The notes beneath the pieces are model-generated. The model was not told where the DNA came from and made no database searches. It saw only the letters and a program-made list of their open reading frames with translations. From the NCBI GenBank assembly GCA_013398275.1, contig VZSE01001746.1, positions 254,638 through 318,637 on the forward strand: a stretch of DNA of 64,000 nt, written 5' to 3'. The translations under genes were made by a program, and so were the position numbers. Positions 11,401 through 24,900 of this stretch are shown here, piece by piece. Source of the DNA: Promerops cafer (lineage: Eukaryota; Chordata; Aves; Passeriformes; Nectariniidae). Each line of letters begins with the position of its first letter. The stretch's first letter is position 1.

Positions 11401-14400
11401 GAGTGTAGTAGTATATTGTTGGTCTTGCTGAAAGTAAAAAGGAAGATTTTTTAGGTATTCTTCATTCCCTTGTCTTGATTGATGCCAGTTAACCATTCTG
11501 ATGTCTGATACCAAATTCTGGAAGGCATATCCTCTAAGGAGCAGCTGAGGGCTTTGTGATTATCTAGTTTGGAGAAAAGGAGGCTGAGTGGCAGCCTCAT
11601 TGCTCTCTGCAGCTTCCTGAGAGGGGACGTGGAGAGGGAGATGGTGATCTCTTCTGCCTGGCATCCAGGGACAGGACATATGGGAATGATTCAAAGCTGC
11701 ACCAGGGGAGGTTCAGATTGAACATCAGTAAGCATTTCTTCAGCTGAGAGGGTGGTCGAGTACTCGCACAGGCTTCCTAGAGATGTGGTTGATGCCCCAT
11801 GCCTGTCAGTGTTTCAGAGCCTTTGAACAATGCCCTTAATAACATGCTTTAACTTCTGGTCATCCCTGAAGTGGTCAGGGAATGAGACTAGATGATCATT
11901 GTATGCCCCTTCCAACTCTTTAAAATTTATTTTTAAAGAAACCGCAAATGCTACTGGTTACTTCCCTTGGCTCTAACCGAGTTTATCAGTGCCCAGGTAC
12001 GGCCCTGGTGCACTTTAATTGTTTTCACTGAACCAGTTGTCCAGCTAATTTCAGCTTAAGAAAGAATATTTATCTTTTGGTAGAATGCTGAAGTATATTT
12101 TCTTAAAAGCATGTTGCAGCTCTCAGTTCATGATTCAGTGATATTAGGAAAACCATAATCAACGAATGAAAATAGTAAGTAAATGGTTTTTGAAATCAGC
12201 TAAGCCAGTTGACTTGTGGAGTCTGGAGTGGCTGAATTAGGGCTGGTAAGAAGCAGGTATAGCTCAGTATTTTTCCCTCCAGTGAAAAAATCAATAAGAA
12301 CAACGGTCATCAGTGGTTGCTGACATGGTTATTTTCGTATTTGCTGAAAGCAATGTGAACAGTCAGTAACTTCCTCAGATTGCTCTGCTAGCATTCAGAA
12401 ATTGGAGCATGGGGACTTTGTTGGCCAGAAGTGGTTTTCTGTGCTTAAGAGTCTCAGTGACTTTCTTGTGAGTTAGGTAACTAGTACTGAGACTGAACTT
12501 ATGGGCGCCTTGACTGCATTACATGGATATTACTAACAGCAATATAAAATCTGTATTTTGCTTTCAGAGAATGTTGCTTCTGTGGCATAGATAAAAAGAT
12601 TTGAAAAATGCTGGTAAAATAATGGCTTTGAAGTTTACTTCTGTGTTTGGTTTTGATGGTGGTATTTTTGGGGTTTTTTTCCAGTTGTTTTTGCACTGTC
12701 TTCAGTTTTGCTTCAGAGAGCGCTACATATCTAAATGGGTTTTTCAAACTGGCAAAGAAGAACAGACAACCTCTGGTGGTATGTATAATTGCATCCTGAT
12801 TTATCCACTTTGCTTCTGGCAGCCTGTGAAGGGGATGTACTGCAGTGTGCATGTGAACCTTCTGTGCAAACAGATAAGGTGTTTTCTTAGTTTTGATTTT
12901 TAGCACTGTTTGTGTAATGCATCATTTTAATGATTAACCTGATCAAGTTGAAAGAAATTGTAAGAATCAAAAGCTGTGAAAAGAAGTTGTATGTCATTTT
13001 AGTGACTTCTTACATTTTATGGCCAACATTTTGGGCCTTTGGTAATTCCTGGAATTTCAGAAATTTCTTTTTAATCTTGTTGGTGTGAAATATGGCAAGT
13101 ACAGGGGAATATTATTTTTAATATATTTGTTGTCTGACAGCCTCTTCATACTGTGGGCTTAGTATTAGCTCCTGTGTTACTTTGTGTGCAGAGTGATGCT
13201 TTCTGCAGGTGGGGAAACACTTCACATGATCAAGTGGACTTGACTTAAAAGGATAATTGCTTCCTATGGCTTTCATGAAGGTAGCAAAACAAATGGGTGT
13301 GTAGAGAAGTATTTTTTCATAGATGTGAATCTTGGAGAAATCTTTGCACATAGGAAGAAGCAGTGCATTTTTAATGCTTGTGTTATATTTGGAACACTTT
13401 GGGGGGAGGGGGTAAGGCGAGGGGAATCTATTTTGATCCTGTCTAGAATGAAAGTTTCTAGCCTTGCAGCGTTTATGTATGTGCTGAATGTTGGAAGGCA
13501 AAAGTATATTAGTGCTTTTGGGTTTAGGTATTAAAGCATTTTTGTCTCACTTTGATATAACGAACATTAGAACTTGATGTAACGCTGAACTTGGGCATGA
13601 TACAAGTTCACATATGGGACTTTTCTTTCCCCTTTCACAGAGTTATTGATTCCTCATGCCCTGGAGAACCTATTCAGAAAGGCAGGGATGGAGGGCACAA
13701 TAATGTTTTTGTGGCCTTAATGTAAATGCCACATGTTAAAGAAATTGCATCTACAGAATTACTTTCCGCTTCAGGATTGTAAGGACTATTAAGAAGAGCA
13801 ACTCCAGACCTAGAAATACTTAGCAGCCTGTTAGTGCTCAAAATGAGTTAACTTTATCAGGAGAAAAGATAAAAGAAATTGAATCTTGCCTTGTTTAGCA
13901 GAGAAGATTCTGACATTATTTGAAGCAAAATTAGTGACTTGTTTCATGCGAGATCCTGGGGAGAATTGTTTGTCTTTGTAGGAATGAGAAGTGAAGACTT
14001 CTTCTTTCTAAAGAGAGTAAAATAAGAGGTTATTTTTATTCTTAGCTGTTTGCTTTTTCAGATTTTTTCTGGTGATGTGATCAGTATTGTGGGAAGGAAT
14101 GCAGGGATGCAGAGGGAGGTGTGGCAGTATCCCTCGCTGCACGTATGGGCATCTACAGATTTTGCTGAAAGAGTTCATTTACAGGAATCAGTCAGTGGCA
14201 GTGCCTGCCATGGACTCACCCACGTGTGCTGCGGGGAACGATGACACAACCGTGCTGTTTTCTCAGTTAAAGAGAATCAGAGCTTGAGCTGACTTGCTAG
14301 TTCTGTAAGCAGGTTGTGGTAGCCTGCAGTTTCTGAGACTTTGTCCTGCCTAGGAGGGACTTCATATAAAACCTAATTCAACATAAATGACAAATAATAC

Positions 14401-14641
14401 ACTTTTCCCCCCCTGCATTTCTTGAGTTGAGTGGAGGTAAGGGTAAGGACTTGGTATGGCTTTACCAATATTCAGTTGTACTCCTTCTCAGTTGGTACCT
14501 GGAAAAGAAAAGAGCATCTATCTCCTAAGTCCTTTGCTCTGAGTAGGAAAAATGAAATCTCTTGTATTGCTTGGTTATTTTCTGTGTGCATTTTGGGTTT
14601 TTTATAAATTTTATTTATTCCACAAATAATTTGCTTTGCAG
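8496..14641 (+). other. RALGPS1: RALGPS1 intron before the start-codon exon
   Basis: A 6.1 kb AT-rich intron. It contains a CR1 fragment (11530-11925). No other exon is recognisable, and the open readings in it show no family resemblance. Confidence 0.5.
11530..11925 (+). mobile_element. CR1 LINE 3' fragment
   Basis: A diverged avian CR1 3' end in + orientation. It shows the GGAGAAAAGGAGGCTGAG block, the CTCTGCAGCTTCCTGAGAGG block, the GGGACAGGACA block, the GGTTCAGATTGAACAT block, and the closing ACTAGATGATCATTGTATGC and CCTTCCAACTCT segments. No coding capacity remains. Confidence 0.8.
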
Positions 14642-14757
14642 GAATTTCTGTTTTCCACCAGTGTTGGCTGAGCTGAAACTTCCTGCATCTTGTGGAGAGC
14701 ATGTATAAAAGGAATGACCTCATGGCCAATGTGATGGTCACCTCTGCCACTCCAGAG
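14642..14757 (+). CDS. RALGPS1: RALGPS1 start-codon exon
   Basis: The acceptor TTTGCAG ends at 14641 and the donor GTACAG starts at 14758. The first 59 bases are 5' UTR without another ATG. The ATG at 14701 has A at -3. It encodes residues 1-19 and ends in phase 0. Confidence 0.9.
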
Positions 14758-17700
14758 GTACAGTTCCTTGGGTTTTATTAGCTCCTGTATCACAATGGAA
14801 ATTTTGGCTTGTTTCAGCTTTCTCAGAAGCCCTTTCAAAAATCACACCATTTGTAAGAAAAAGAACTAAGATAGCAAGAGAGTAATTATAGAACTCTCCA
14901 TGGTTCTGGTATTCACAGCTAACAGCCTGTTTGTTGCTCTGTGACAGCCAATGGAACACTGCTTGGGAATTAGCTGCTGGAGTTTTTCTAATTTTTTGCT
15001 TTCATCTAATATTATGATGAAATATTATTAATCAGCTACAGTAAAGCTTGTTCTGTAAAGCACACATTTTACATGTGGGATTGGAGAAACTCTTTTTCAC
15101 CTTTAAGAGGGACAGTAATACTGCATATGTATTCCGAAGTTGGGTGCACCATGGATTTATAAAGTAGCATGTTAATAATCTATTTTCTCCTTTGCTTTTC
15201 CAGACTTAAACAAATCTTGTGATGACCCTTTTCAGTTTTTCATTGCCAGGTTTTTTGTTTTGCCACATTTAATAAATGATGATCCATAGTTTTCAATAAG
15301 TTTATAGGGTTTCCTAGATTGTGTAGATAAGTGATGTTTGTTATATATTCAACATAATTCTCTTTGGATTCACATATTTTCAGTGCTTGTAACAACTGCC
15401 TTGTAACTAATTATTTATCATTGCAAGGGCAGTTTCTGTGCTAGGGCTTAATGTCTTTGGAGTGAGGAACAACATCAAAAATCTTTTGGAAGTCCAGCGA
15501 GACTATATTAATTTTGATCCTTTCCTTAGTACCCTCAGTAGATACTGAAGCAGTGCTTCTCTTTCTGAATGTTGACTTCGCACTTGCGTGATGCAACATA
15601 ACTGTCTGCATTTCTACTAATTTCCCTTTATTCTCTTCTTGGATTTGACCAGTAAAAATGTCAGGCTTTCCTCCTGATCAGTAGTGTGCAGGTCAAATTT
15701 CAGAATGTGTCAGTTTTCCCTTTGTTATAATGATGTGGATAGAGCAAGTTGACATAGATGTACCCAGTCTTTACTTTGTGTGTTTAATTTTAAAAATCCT
15801 ATGGAATCTTCAAAATCTCAACACATTTCCTTTTGTGTGACAGCTCTTTCATTTAGTCTATGATTTTAAAAATGGCTTGCTAAAGCTGAAAATTTCATAG
15901 AGCTAAAATTTCATGTTGCTGTAGTTTTTGCCAAAGGAAGTGGGAAACGTTTGTGAACAGTGCAAAACTAAATTTGATAATGTGGTGTCTGAAACTTGCA
16001 GAAGTTCATACATTTTCTTGTCATTACTTAGTATTTTTACACATATTTATTTCCTGATTTTGAGATTAAGTTCATCATTCTGCAGATAAGCCTACTATTT
16101 TTTCTCTGTAGGGTAGTAGCAGCTCAGATTCTCTGGAAGGGCGAAGTTCAGATTATGCCAATAAAAGCTACGATGCAGTTGTATTTGATGTGTTGAAAGT
16201 AACTCCTGAGGAGTTTGCTGTAAGTAGAAATTATATTTTTGCATTTAAGCTTGTATAATATTCAGGGCTTGCAGAGTACTAAAAAATACATGATATATTT
16301 TTTTCTTAAAAAAAAATATTTTAAATAAACTTCCAGTGTTCTTGAAAACAAATTTCTGACTTTATCAACTTGAATAAAATAAGCCTGTCTTGGGATTTAA
16401 TCATTTAGTACTGATGTGACATAGCATATTTGTTTTCCTGTATAAAGTAATTTGTGTTTTTTAAGTCTTTTAGGAGACCATAGCATAGGTTATTTCTGGT
16501 CAGTGAGGAATATGTGTATGGATTGTAGTTACTGAAGGGCAGATGGAAATATGTCGTTGTTAGCTCTTCATATGACATGATGTAAAATTCTGTCTTCATT
16601 GCAGAGCCAGATAACATTGATGGATATGCCAGTATTTAAAGCTATACAGCCTGAGGTAGGTTTTCTTAAACCATCTGCTTACATCTTTGGAATTCAGTGC
16701 CAGAGGAAGTGTGGCGATTCAAATGCTGCTTTTTTGTTCAAAAATGCTCACCTTCTTGCACCGCACTAATGTTTTTCTAAGTATATTCCCTGTTAGCACT
16801 GTGAATCTGTAATCCAGCGTGAGTTACTTCATGGTTTGTCATCTGTTGCCAAAGGAGGTAACTGTGCTTTTCTGGAAGTCTTCTTGTCTTTCTTTGAGTG
16901 GAGTGTTTCTTCAGGATAAATTTATCAAGTGTAAAAATTCTCTATTTTCCCCTCTGCTGCTGTTTTTCTGCTGATTTCAGAGTTTGACTCATGCCTCTGG
17001 ACATAATCTCAATTTTAGGCTGCATCAGCTGCTTGATAAGCTTTTTAATTTGTATGGTCATTTTTAAGATTCAAAATGATAAATTCAATATATTCAAATA
17101 TATTCAAAATATTCAATAAATTCAAAATAATAAATGCTGGGAATAAATCAGCCCAAACCCTTAAAAGTTAGTGTATTATCGCCTTTTAAGATTTTAACCT
17201 TTTAAGAAAGACATAGAAGGGAACTCAAGGCCTGTTGAGGAAAAGCAATCAAAGTTAACATAGACATTTGAAAATCAGTAATAAGAACTTGAGAAATGAA
17301 GCATAAAAGTAGTTATTAGAATATGACAAATTTGCGTAAAAATATGATAAATTTATTTACTGCAAAAGGTACAATAATCACATGACTCCTGCTTCAGGTG
17401 TTTTAATATAAGAACATGTATGCATTGTGGCTTGTTGTCTTCTTGTCCTAAGGTTGGAATATCATGGTTATATAAAGGGCAGCCCCTGCCCTCCCATAAT
17501 GTCAGCAGAACTGAATTTCTGCCAACATCAGTAGGGACAGTCAAGTTTAGAAGGTTTTTAGTGGAAGCTCTAGCCACCTAATTTGGTCACTAACAAAACA
17601 AGTCATCATTTATTACAATAGTTCAGACAGATTAGCAGACTTCTATTTTGAGAAAGTATAGGAAGGAAATAAAAAAATTTGTCTATCTGTTGTCTGTCCT

Positions 17701-18940
17701 TTCTGTCAGATAATTATTTTTTTTCCCCCCAAGACCATCAAGACAGTTTTATAGCTGAAAACACTTGCATGCTTCTGAAATTGCATGTGTGCTCCAGGCA
17801 GTTGGGGAGACTTTCCTTTTCTGTGGGGAAGAAAATGGCGAATGAATAATGCAATAAGAAATTAGAAATACCCGTAGAAAAACCTGTTACCAAAAAATTT
17901 TCAATATGTACAAATTGATACATACTGTTCCACAAGGAAGTTTTGTTTAGACAAATATCAGAACAAAACGGAGGGGTTTTTTTATTCTAACTACCTTTGC
18001 CAAAAGCAGAGGTAGTATCATACTCTGAGGAGATGAATGAACTGAAAATAAAATACAAAACTATAGATGTTCCTTTTTAAAGCAAATTCTGCATTTACCT
18101 TAGTTGCTATGAAACCTGTGCTGTAGAATTTTATGGCAAAAAAATATCCCAAAACAATTGATTTGCTATTCTTCTTTTCCTTTGTCATGGCTTCATTTTG
18201 CCTTTTGGAAATGAAATTTCCTGAAGTGCTACTCTGGCAAATAGATGTAACTCACTGAGGAGTGATCAGAAGGAAAACTATTGTATTTTCAGCTTCTGCT
18301 AGAATATAGGTCTTTGAATATGTAGCAGTTACCATGAACTATTAGTTGTTAATTGTTCTTTCTGATTGTCATTTTGTTGGAATTATCAATATAGTTTGTT
18401 TGCTGGAAATAAGGAATTGTTTCTATCCTGAAATTCTGCCAACTGTAGGACTAGGTTTAAAAAGAAGATATAGTCTGTGTATTTGTCATGAACCTGCCCC
18501 TTGCTATTAGGTAAGATACTAGCCTGAGAAAGTTAACATTTTCCTGGTTGAAATTTAAGGTTTTATTCTTTTAACATTACTTTATGCATGGATGGAAATA
18601 CCTAAGATTTTAGAGTTTTGGGTGCTAAGTCTTACCTCAAACATACAAACGTCCTTTAAGCGTGGTATTTGCTGAGGCTTTTTCCTGCTTTTCAACAGCT
18701 ATTACTAAAAAACACATCTGCATTTTACTTTGCAGAGTTTAGAAATAGGATGCCTTGTTAACAATTCTTTGTTCTCCTTCAGAAATAATTATGCTTACAT
18801 TTTAGATGTCTATGTAACTTTATTTATATTTTTTTCCAAGTCCTGAAATTGCAATCTTCACAATTTCAGGGTTTTGCACACTTGATGGCAATGTTTCCTG
18901 GGACTGTGCACATTGAGGAAGCCACCAGCATCCTTCCATA

Positions 18941-18973
<33 letters not shown>

Positions 18974-21900
18974 TGAAGTGCGATTTTAGAACATGGTATA
19001 TTGTAGCAGTATAAAAAAATCAGCAAGGGCATTTTGAATCGCTCACTTTTCTCAACCTTCCTATTCAGTCTGAATTTAAACCTAGTCAAATGATTTTGCC
19101 ATACACAGGATTTTTCCATTGTTACTAGCCCTCTTGCAACTGCTTAATATCCTTAGGTTACTGACTTTTTCTACTTTTCTGACACAGGTAAATTTTGCTG
19201 TCCCTAGTAGAGTGTCTGAGATTTTTTTTTCCCACATAAACTTATGATTTCTAGTATCATAAGACCAGACATGGACTGTTCCTGTGGAGAGTCTGTGTCC
19301 TGACAGATGCAAATTGGCATTTTTATCTGCAGAAGTTTTAAGTGCTGGAGATGGGGATTCAAAATATGTTTGGAACTGGAAGTGCTTTTCCTGCTGCTCA
19401 CACAGGCATGTTCATATCTCTAGAGTGTGTTCCATTTATCAGTATTACAAAGTGCTTTTCAGAGGCAGAATTATCTTTGGCTGACTCTGCCTTTTCATAT
19501 GAAGGTGTCTAAAATTAGTAGTGTACATTTGGAAAGTTGAACAACATTTTGATTGAAACTGAGACTTGTGGTTCTAAAAACAGAAGAGTGACTTAGAATT
19601 AGTGTTAAGGAGAACTCATTTCTGTTTTTTAAGGCAATTTTTAAATGTGTTTCCTAGGAACTAGCCAGCTGTGGATGGAATAAGAAAGAAAAACACACCC
19701 TCGCTCCAAATATTGTTGCCTTTACTAGGAGGTTTAACCAGGTATATAATTTGATTACTGTCATGAACAGGTACTGTTTGACAGTTGTATTTGAGTATAA
19801 ACAGAACTACTCATGTGAATTAAAACCTATTTTTCCAAATGAGGATTAAGATTTTTAAATGACAGCCCCTGTTTTCAATTGCTTTGTCCACATTTTCCTG
19901 TTGTTCCTCTAGACCATTTGTTCCTAATTGTTAGTTCCTAATTTGTTTTGCTGTGGTGCAACATTAGCAATTTTTTTCCTTTTTTTCTGGGTTTCACTTG
20001 CTCATTCACTTATCTTGGTGTTGTCTCACTTCTCTACCTCTTATGGTGGTAATGCTTCAGGGCAATTGCAGTGATACAGATGAGAATTCATGGGATCAAA
20101 AATCTTTTCTTTCCTTACCCTGTTTTCTTCCTGGAGCATTGTGAGAGTTTGCAGTTATTTCATCTAATAGACTAATAAAGTCCATTTTTTTGTAATACAG
20201 TAAAGTTGTATGTGTTTACTTTATAGGTCAGTTTTTGGGTTGTACGAGAAATATTAACAGCACAGACCTTAAAAATAAGGGCAGAAATACTGAGCCACTT
20301 TGTGAAAATAGCTAAAGTAAGTGCAAATTTCTTATGCTGTCATTCAAAACGTTAATTCCTTCTTGTTTGTTTCTGCACTACTCCGGTGGGCCCTTGTTGG
20401 ATTGCAGAGGGTAACAATTCTGTTTTAGCACATCTGTTACATTGTATCCTATGAATAAGATAAAGGAATGAGAACTGTTCTTTTCTGCTTGGTTGATGAA
20501 ACTAGCCAGTTCAGTGTGACTCATCTTGTACCTCTGCCTACCAAGTTTAAAAGTGGTTTGGGTTGCTGGTGGCTAATTGTGTGTTGACAACATCAAATGT
20601 GGTTGTAAATTGTTCTGGTTTTTGTCTCCATTTTCAAACCTATCTCCTTTGAAAAGAAATTTCTTGCTTCTAAAATAGCTATTGTGAGAATTGTATTCCT
20701 GCTTGCAATATGTAGTTGCTGGTATACAGCACTGCTGTTAAAGCTCAGTTATTTTATTGAATTTGACCACTGCATTTTACTCTTAACTTTAAACCAAACA
20801 AATTTAAAAATATTTATCTCTTTCATGACCTGTGGTCATTCTGTTTTATATGACCCTGAGTGACACAGCACTTGGATCAAAGCCCCAAGTGCTAATTTTG
20901 TATGTGTGAAATGTGTGTAGGTAATTAAAATAATATTTTCCATGTGGTACAAAACAGTTTTTGTGTTGTGCATATTTCCAATCAATTTACTTAGCAGTTT
21001 TGTACTTTTAGAAGAAAATTTATCTGGGTAAGTTACTGGCACAAAAAAATAGTCCAAGTAATAGGAGAATGTTTGACTTGGAGGTCCTAGGTTGTTCTTA
21101 GAAATAAGAGTTGTGGTGTTTGGGGTTTTTTTAGCCTGCACAAGGGGGAACACTGCCCTCTTTCCTTCTCTTACTTTTTTACTTTTCCCTCCATAAAGTC
21201 CAGATCTTCCTTAAATGCTTCTGAGCATTGAGTAAATGGATCACTCAAGGATGAATCCAACCTCTTTTTTAAGCTTTACAAAGAAACTACATGACAGCAA
21301 TTCTCATTTTTCTATTTTACAACATTTTTATGCTTGTTGTAGCAAGCATTATCATCTTGATAGCTTTATTCCAAAGTATTGTCTGCCTGAGAGCAGTATG
21401 TTTTAAGCAATTGTTAACACACAGAGGAAATTTAAAATACATTGAAGTGAGGTGAATTTTTCCTATAAAACAGATTACAAAGGCAAAAGTTGTCTTAGTT
21501 CTGTGAGGGTTTTCAGCATCTTTGTGTAATGTTTTTGCTTGATTAAATCTTTAATTTCCAAAATTATATGAATTTTCAAGAACAATGCATCAAATACTTT
21601 TTTCCTACTTTCTGTTCCTGAAGGAATAGCCTTAGAAAATAACAAACTGAAATCAAGTACTGTTGGTATTCTCGAAACTGAAATGCCTGTTATATTGATG
21701 GGTATACTTGTAAAATTGGCAGCTTTAAAAGTGGTCTTAAGAATCTTGCACATGACAGCATTGGATAATATTTTGTCTGCGGTCATAGATGAAAACTTTG
21801 TATTTTATTAATGAAAAAATCATGGTTTATTAATGCAACTTTGATATTAATTAGTCCTGCTTCCCTTTCCAATGTGCTAAAAGCTCTTATTCCCTTTTTT

Positions 21901-24900
21901 CAGAAGCTTCTGGAACTGAACAATCTTCATTCTCTGATGTCTGTGGTGTCGGCACTGCAAAGCGCGCCTATCTTCAGGCTGACCAAAACTTGGGCTGTAA
22001 GTGTTGCCTTGACCCTTGTCCCTTCTGTCTTGTTTGGATTCTGAGGTTCTTTGGAATTCGACATATTGTAAAGTCTGGAGGAAAATGCTTTTATGTTCTT
22101 GTGTTTGTGGTACTGTGGTAGCAGAAGTAGTGGTCTGCTACCTGTTACATGTTTTCTGAAAAGGAGTTTTGGCTGCATCCATTTTCCTGTAAACTTCCTG
22201 TTTTCCTATGTGTTCTAGAAGCCACTGGTTATATGCTCAAGAAGACTCTGTTGATAGGTAATCTTAGAACCCTTGTACAGAACGTGTATCAGTGTCCCCT
22301 TATCCAAAATGTAGCGTGTCATTTAATATGTTACCTAAAAGGAAAGGAAAAGGCATGTTAACAAATATACAAGAGTTAATTTTGTGATTATTGTGTGATG
22401 CATTTCAGTTTTTATTTATGTTAGAAATTAAAAGCATTGATAATTCTATTTTCAGAAATTCCATCTCTGAAAGGCAGAACTTCTTAGTGAAACTTAGAGT
22501 AAATTTAAATATTTCTTTTAAGAGGAATACACAATTATAGGTTATTTCTACTGTGTAATATTTAACTATGCGAAGGTTTGGAAAATTCTCATCATTTAAG
22601 TATTCCACACATCATGGATCACATTGACTGTTCAGAACTTATAAATAAAGATGTTTAGGTCTTAGATAAGTTTATCAAGCTTTTAAAGTGCTTGCAACTA
22701 TTTTATGATTTAATTGCTCAGAGTAAGGTTACAGTCTAATAAAAAAGTAAGTGCCTGATGTTTTGAGGAGCTTGGTGAAGCTGGAAATAAATAGGGAAAA
22801 TTGCTCACGTGTGAAATGAAGTATGTGACTAATTAGACTTAGACCTAAAGAGATGCCAGGCTCTTTGTAGGCACAGTAGTTCAAAAATACAATACATTGC
22901 AGTAGCAGGGCCTCAAGCAATTCTCAGTGCTGCTAAAAAGAAAACAGCAAAATTATACTGATATATTCATTTTTATCCTTTTTATGTTGTTTTAACAGCT
23001 AGACTTAAAACCTAAGTAGTACAAGAACTGGAATTTTCCAGAGGAAAAGGTATATGAAAGAATGTGCTATGGAGTAGCTGTGTGTTGTCAGAAAAGGACA
23101 CATGCAAGAAGCCAGTGTACAGTGCCATAATTCTCCACTCATTCCAACTGAATCTTAAAAGTATTGCTGGTGTTTCTTAAACCAGCTGAAACAGGAAATG
23201 TGTTCTTATAGCTACAGTTGTGTCACATTTGATGTTTACTTTTCAGCCCCCTGTGACTAGGATTTTTGCATTCCTAAATGTTTCTCTAGTTTTCTGTAGT
23301 AAGTCTAATTAATAGAAAACATGGATTTAATATCACAATGATGTACTTTCCATATATTTTTTCTGAAAAGTTTTGTCATACTTTTAATAAGGTACTATTG
23401 AAATGGCACAATTTGCATTTATTTAGAGCATTTTCCATTGCTGTTTGTACTTTTAAGTTCAGAAGATTTTTAGCAACTCTGCGAAGTTATGAGAATGTTG
23501 GTGACTGTATTACAACATACTTTTTCTCTAAAAATGTAATATTACTGAGGTTATTCAAAACTGATGTAGTGATATGAGAATCACTGACAAATTCGTCAGA
23601 AATAATGGTCATGTTTTTTCATAGCTTAAGACTTACACTGATTTGACTTTTTATTTTAACAGGTAGCTTGTTTTCAAACATTGTGCTGGTTTGGATGGTG
23701 ATTATAAATTTATTAATCTTAACTAGACTATGCTTTACTCTGGGAAATTCAACAAGTTGCTGAATGTTAGCTTTGTGTGGAGTTGTCTTTGAAAATTTTA
23801 TGATCTCCATTTTCTCTGTAGCTTTTGAATCGGAAAGACAAGACCACCTTTGAGAAGTTAGACTACTTACTGTCTAAGGAAGATAATTATAAAAGGACAC
23901 GAGAGTACATCAGAAGCTTAAAAATGGTTCCTACAATTCCATATTTAGGTGAGTGTGAACAATTACCTTATTTATCTGTAGCTCATTGACAGACCAGTGC
24001 TAATGTACCATGTTGTGCACTTGAAGAACACTATGTAGAAGAAAGGTTCGCTCCATTTCATATTTGGAAAAATTAGGTCAGGTTGAGATTTTTGGGCTAT
24101 ACATATGTTTACATACTTTCGGAAGGAGTTTTTCTCTCAGGTGCTGAATAAAATATACGTGTAATTCAATGCGAAGATGTATTAAAAGGGAGACCTACAG
24201 TTAAAATGCTGTCCAGTCTTGATATTGTCTCCTTTTCTTTTGTGACATGCACCAAGTAGCCATTTGATGAATTGGTTTTTTGGGCAGTATTTCACCTGGA
24301 AATATCTCTGCACAAAGGTTATTGTTAATGAAAGTAGTCCAATATAATGAACTGTTTTCTGGCTTTATTCGTGATTTAATCAGATGCTAAACTGCAGCTA
24401 AAAAGAATAAATGTTTTTAAATTAGTGACCCTGGATAACAAGAGCTCAAGAATTCTGCTTAGCCTTCCTGGGCCAGAATTGCTATCTGCATTAGTAACCC
24501 CTAATGCCTCAGTAGATTTATCTTTTTTAAAAAAAAAGGCATAGTGAAATCTGTGATTCTGCCAACGTACTTGCCAATAACTTCACAGTATAAGTTCCAA
24601 ATTCCTAATGCTTAATTATTTTTGATGTGCCAGGCTGTGTTTAAAATTATTTTATGCAAATTTTATGTAAAAATTAATAAGCTCTGTTCTCACATGTGGT
24701 ATCTCCAGGTAATCATGAACAGACTTCTGTGCATTATCTTTGTTAATTACATGGATGAGTATCTAGGTGAATGACTCACCTTTTAGGTAGAAAGGTTAAG
24801 AAATACGATTATTTTAACAAAAAAGACTGTCAGCTTGAACATGTTTTTAATGCCTGTTATGAGTGTATACTATAAAGATGTGTTTCCAGCCATATCTCCA

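Larger units (their letters stand above)
16656..19657 (+). other. RALGPS1: RALGPS1 intron with simple repeats
   Basis: A 3 kb intron containing an imperfect ATTCAAAAT-type tandem (17069-17131), a perfect 10-base stem inverted repeat (18842-18870) and a run of 29 A (18943-18971). No exon is recognisable. Confidence 0.85.

Noticed and set aside
12499..12906. A 135-residue reading on the - strand and a 100-residue reading opposite it
   Set aside because: Intronic, overlapping on opposite strands, unlike any known protein, and without matching splice signals or codon character.
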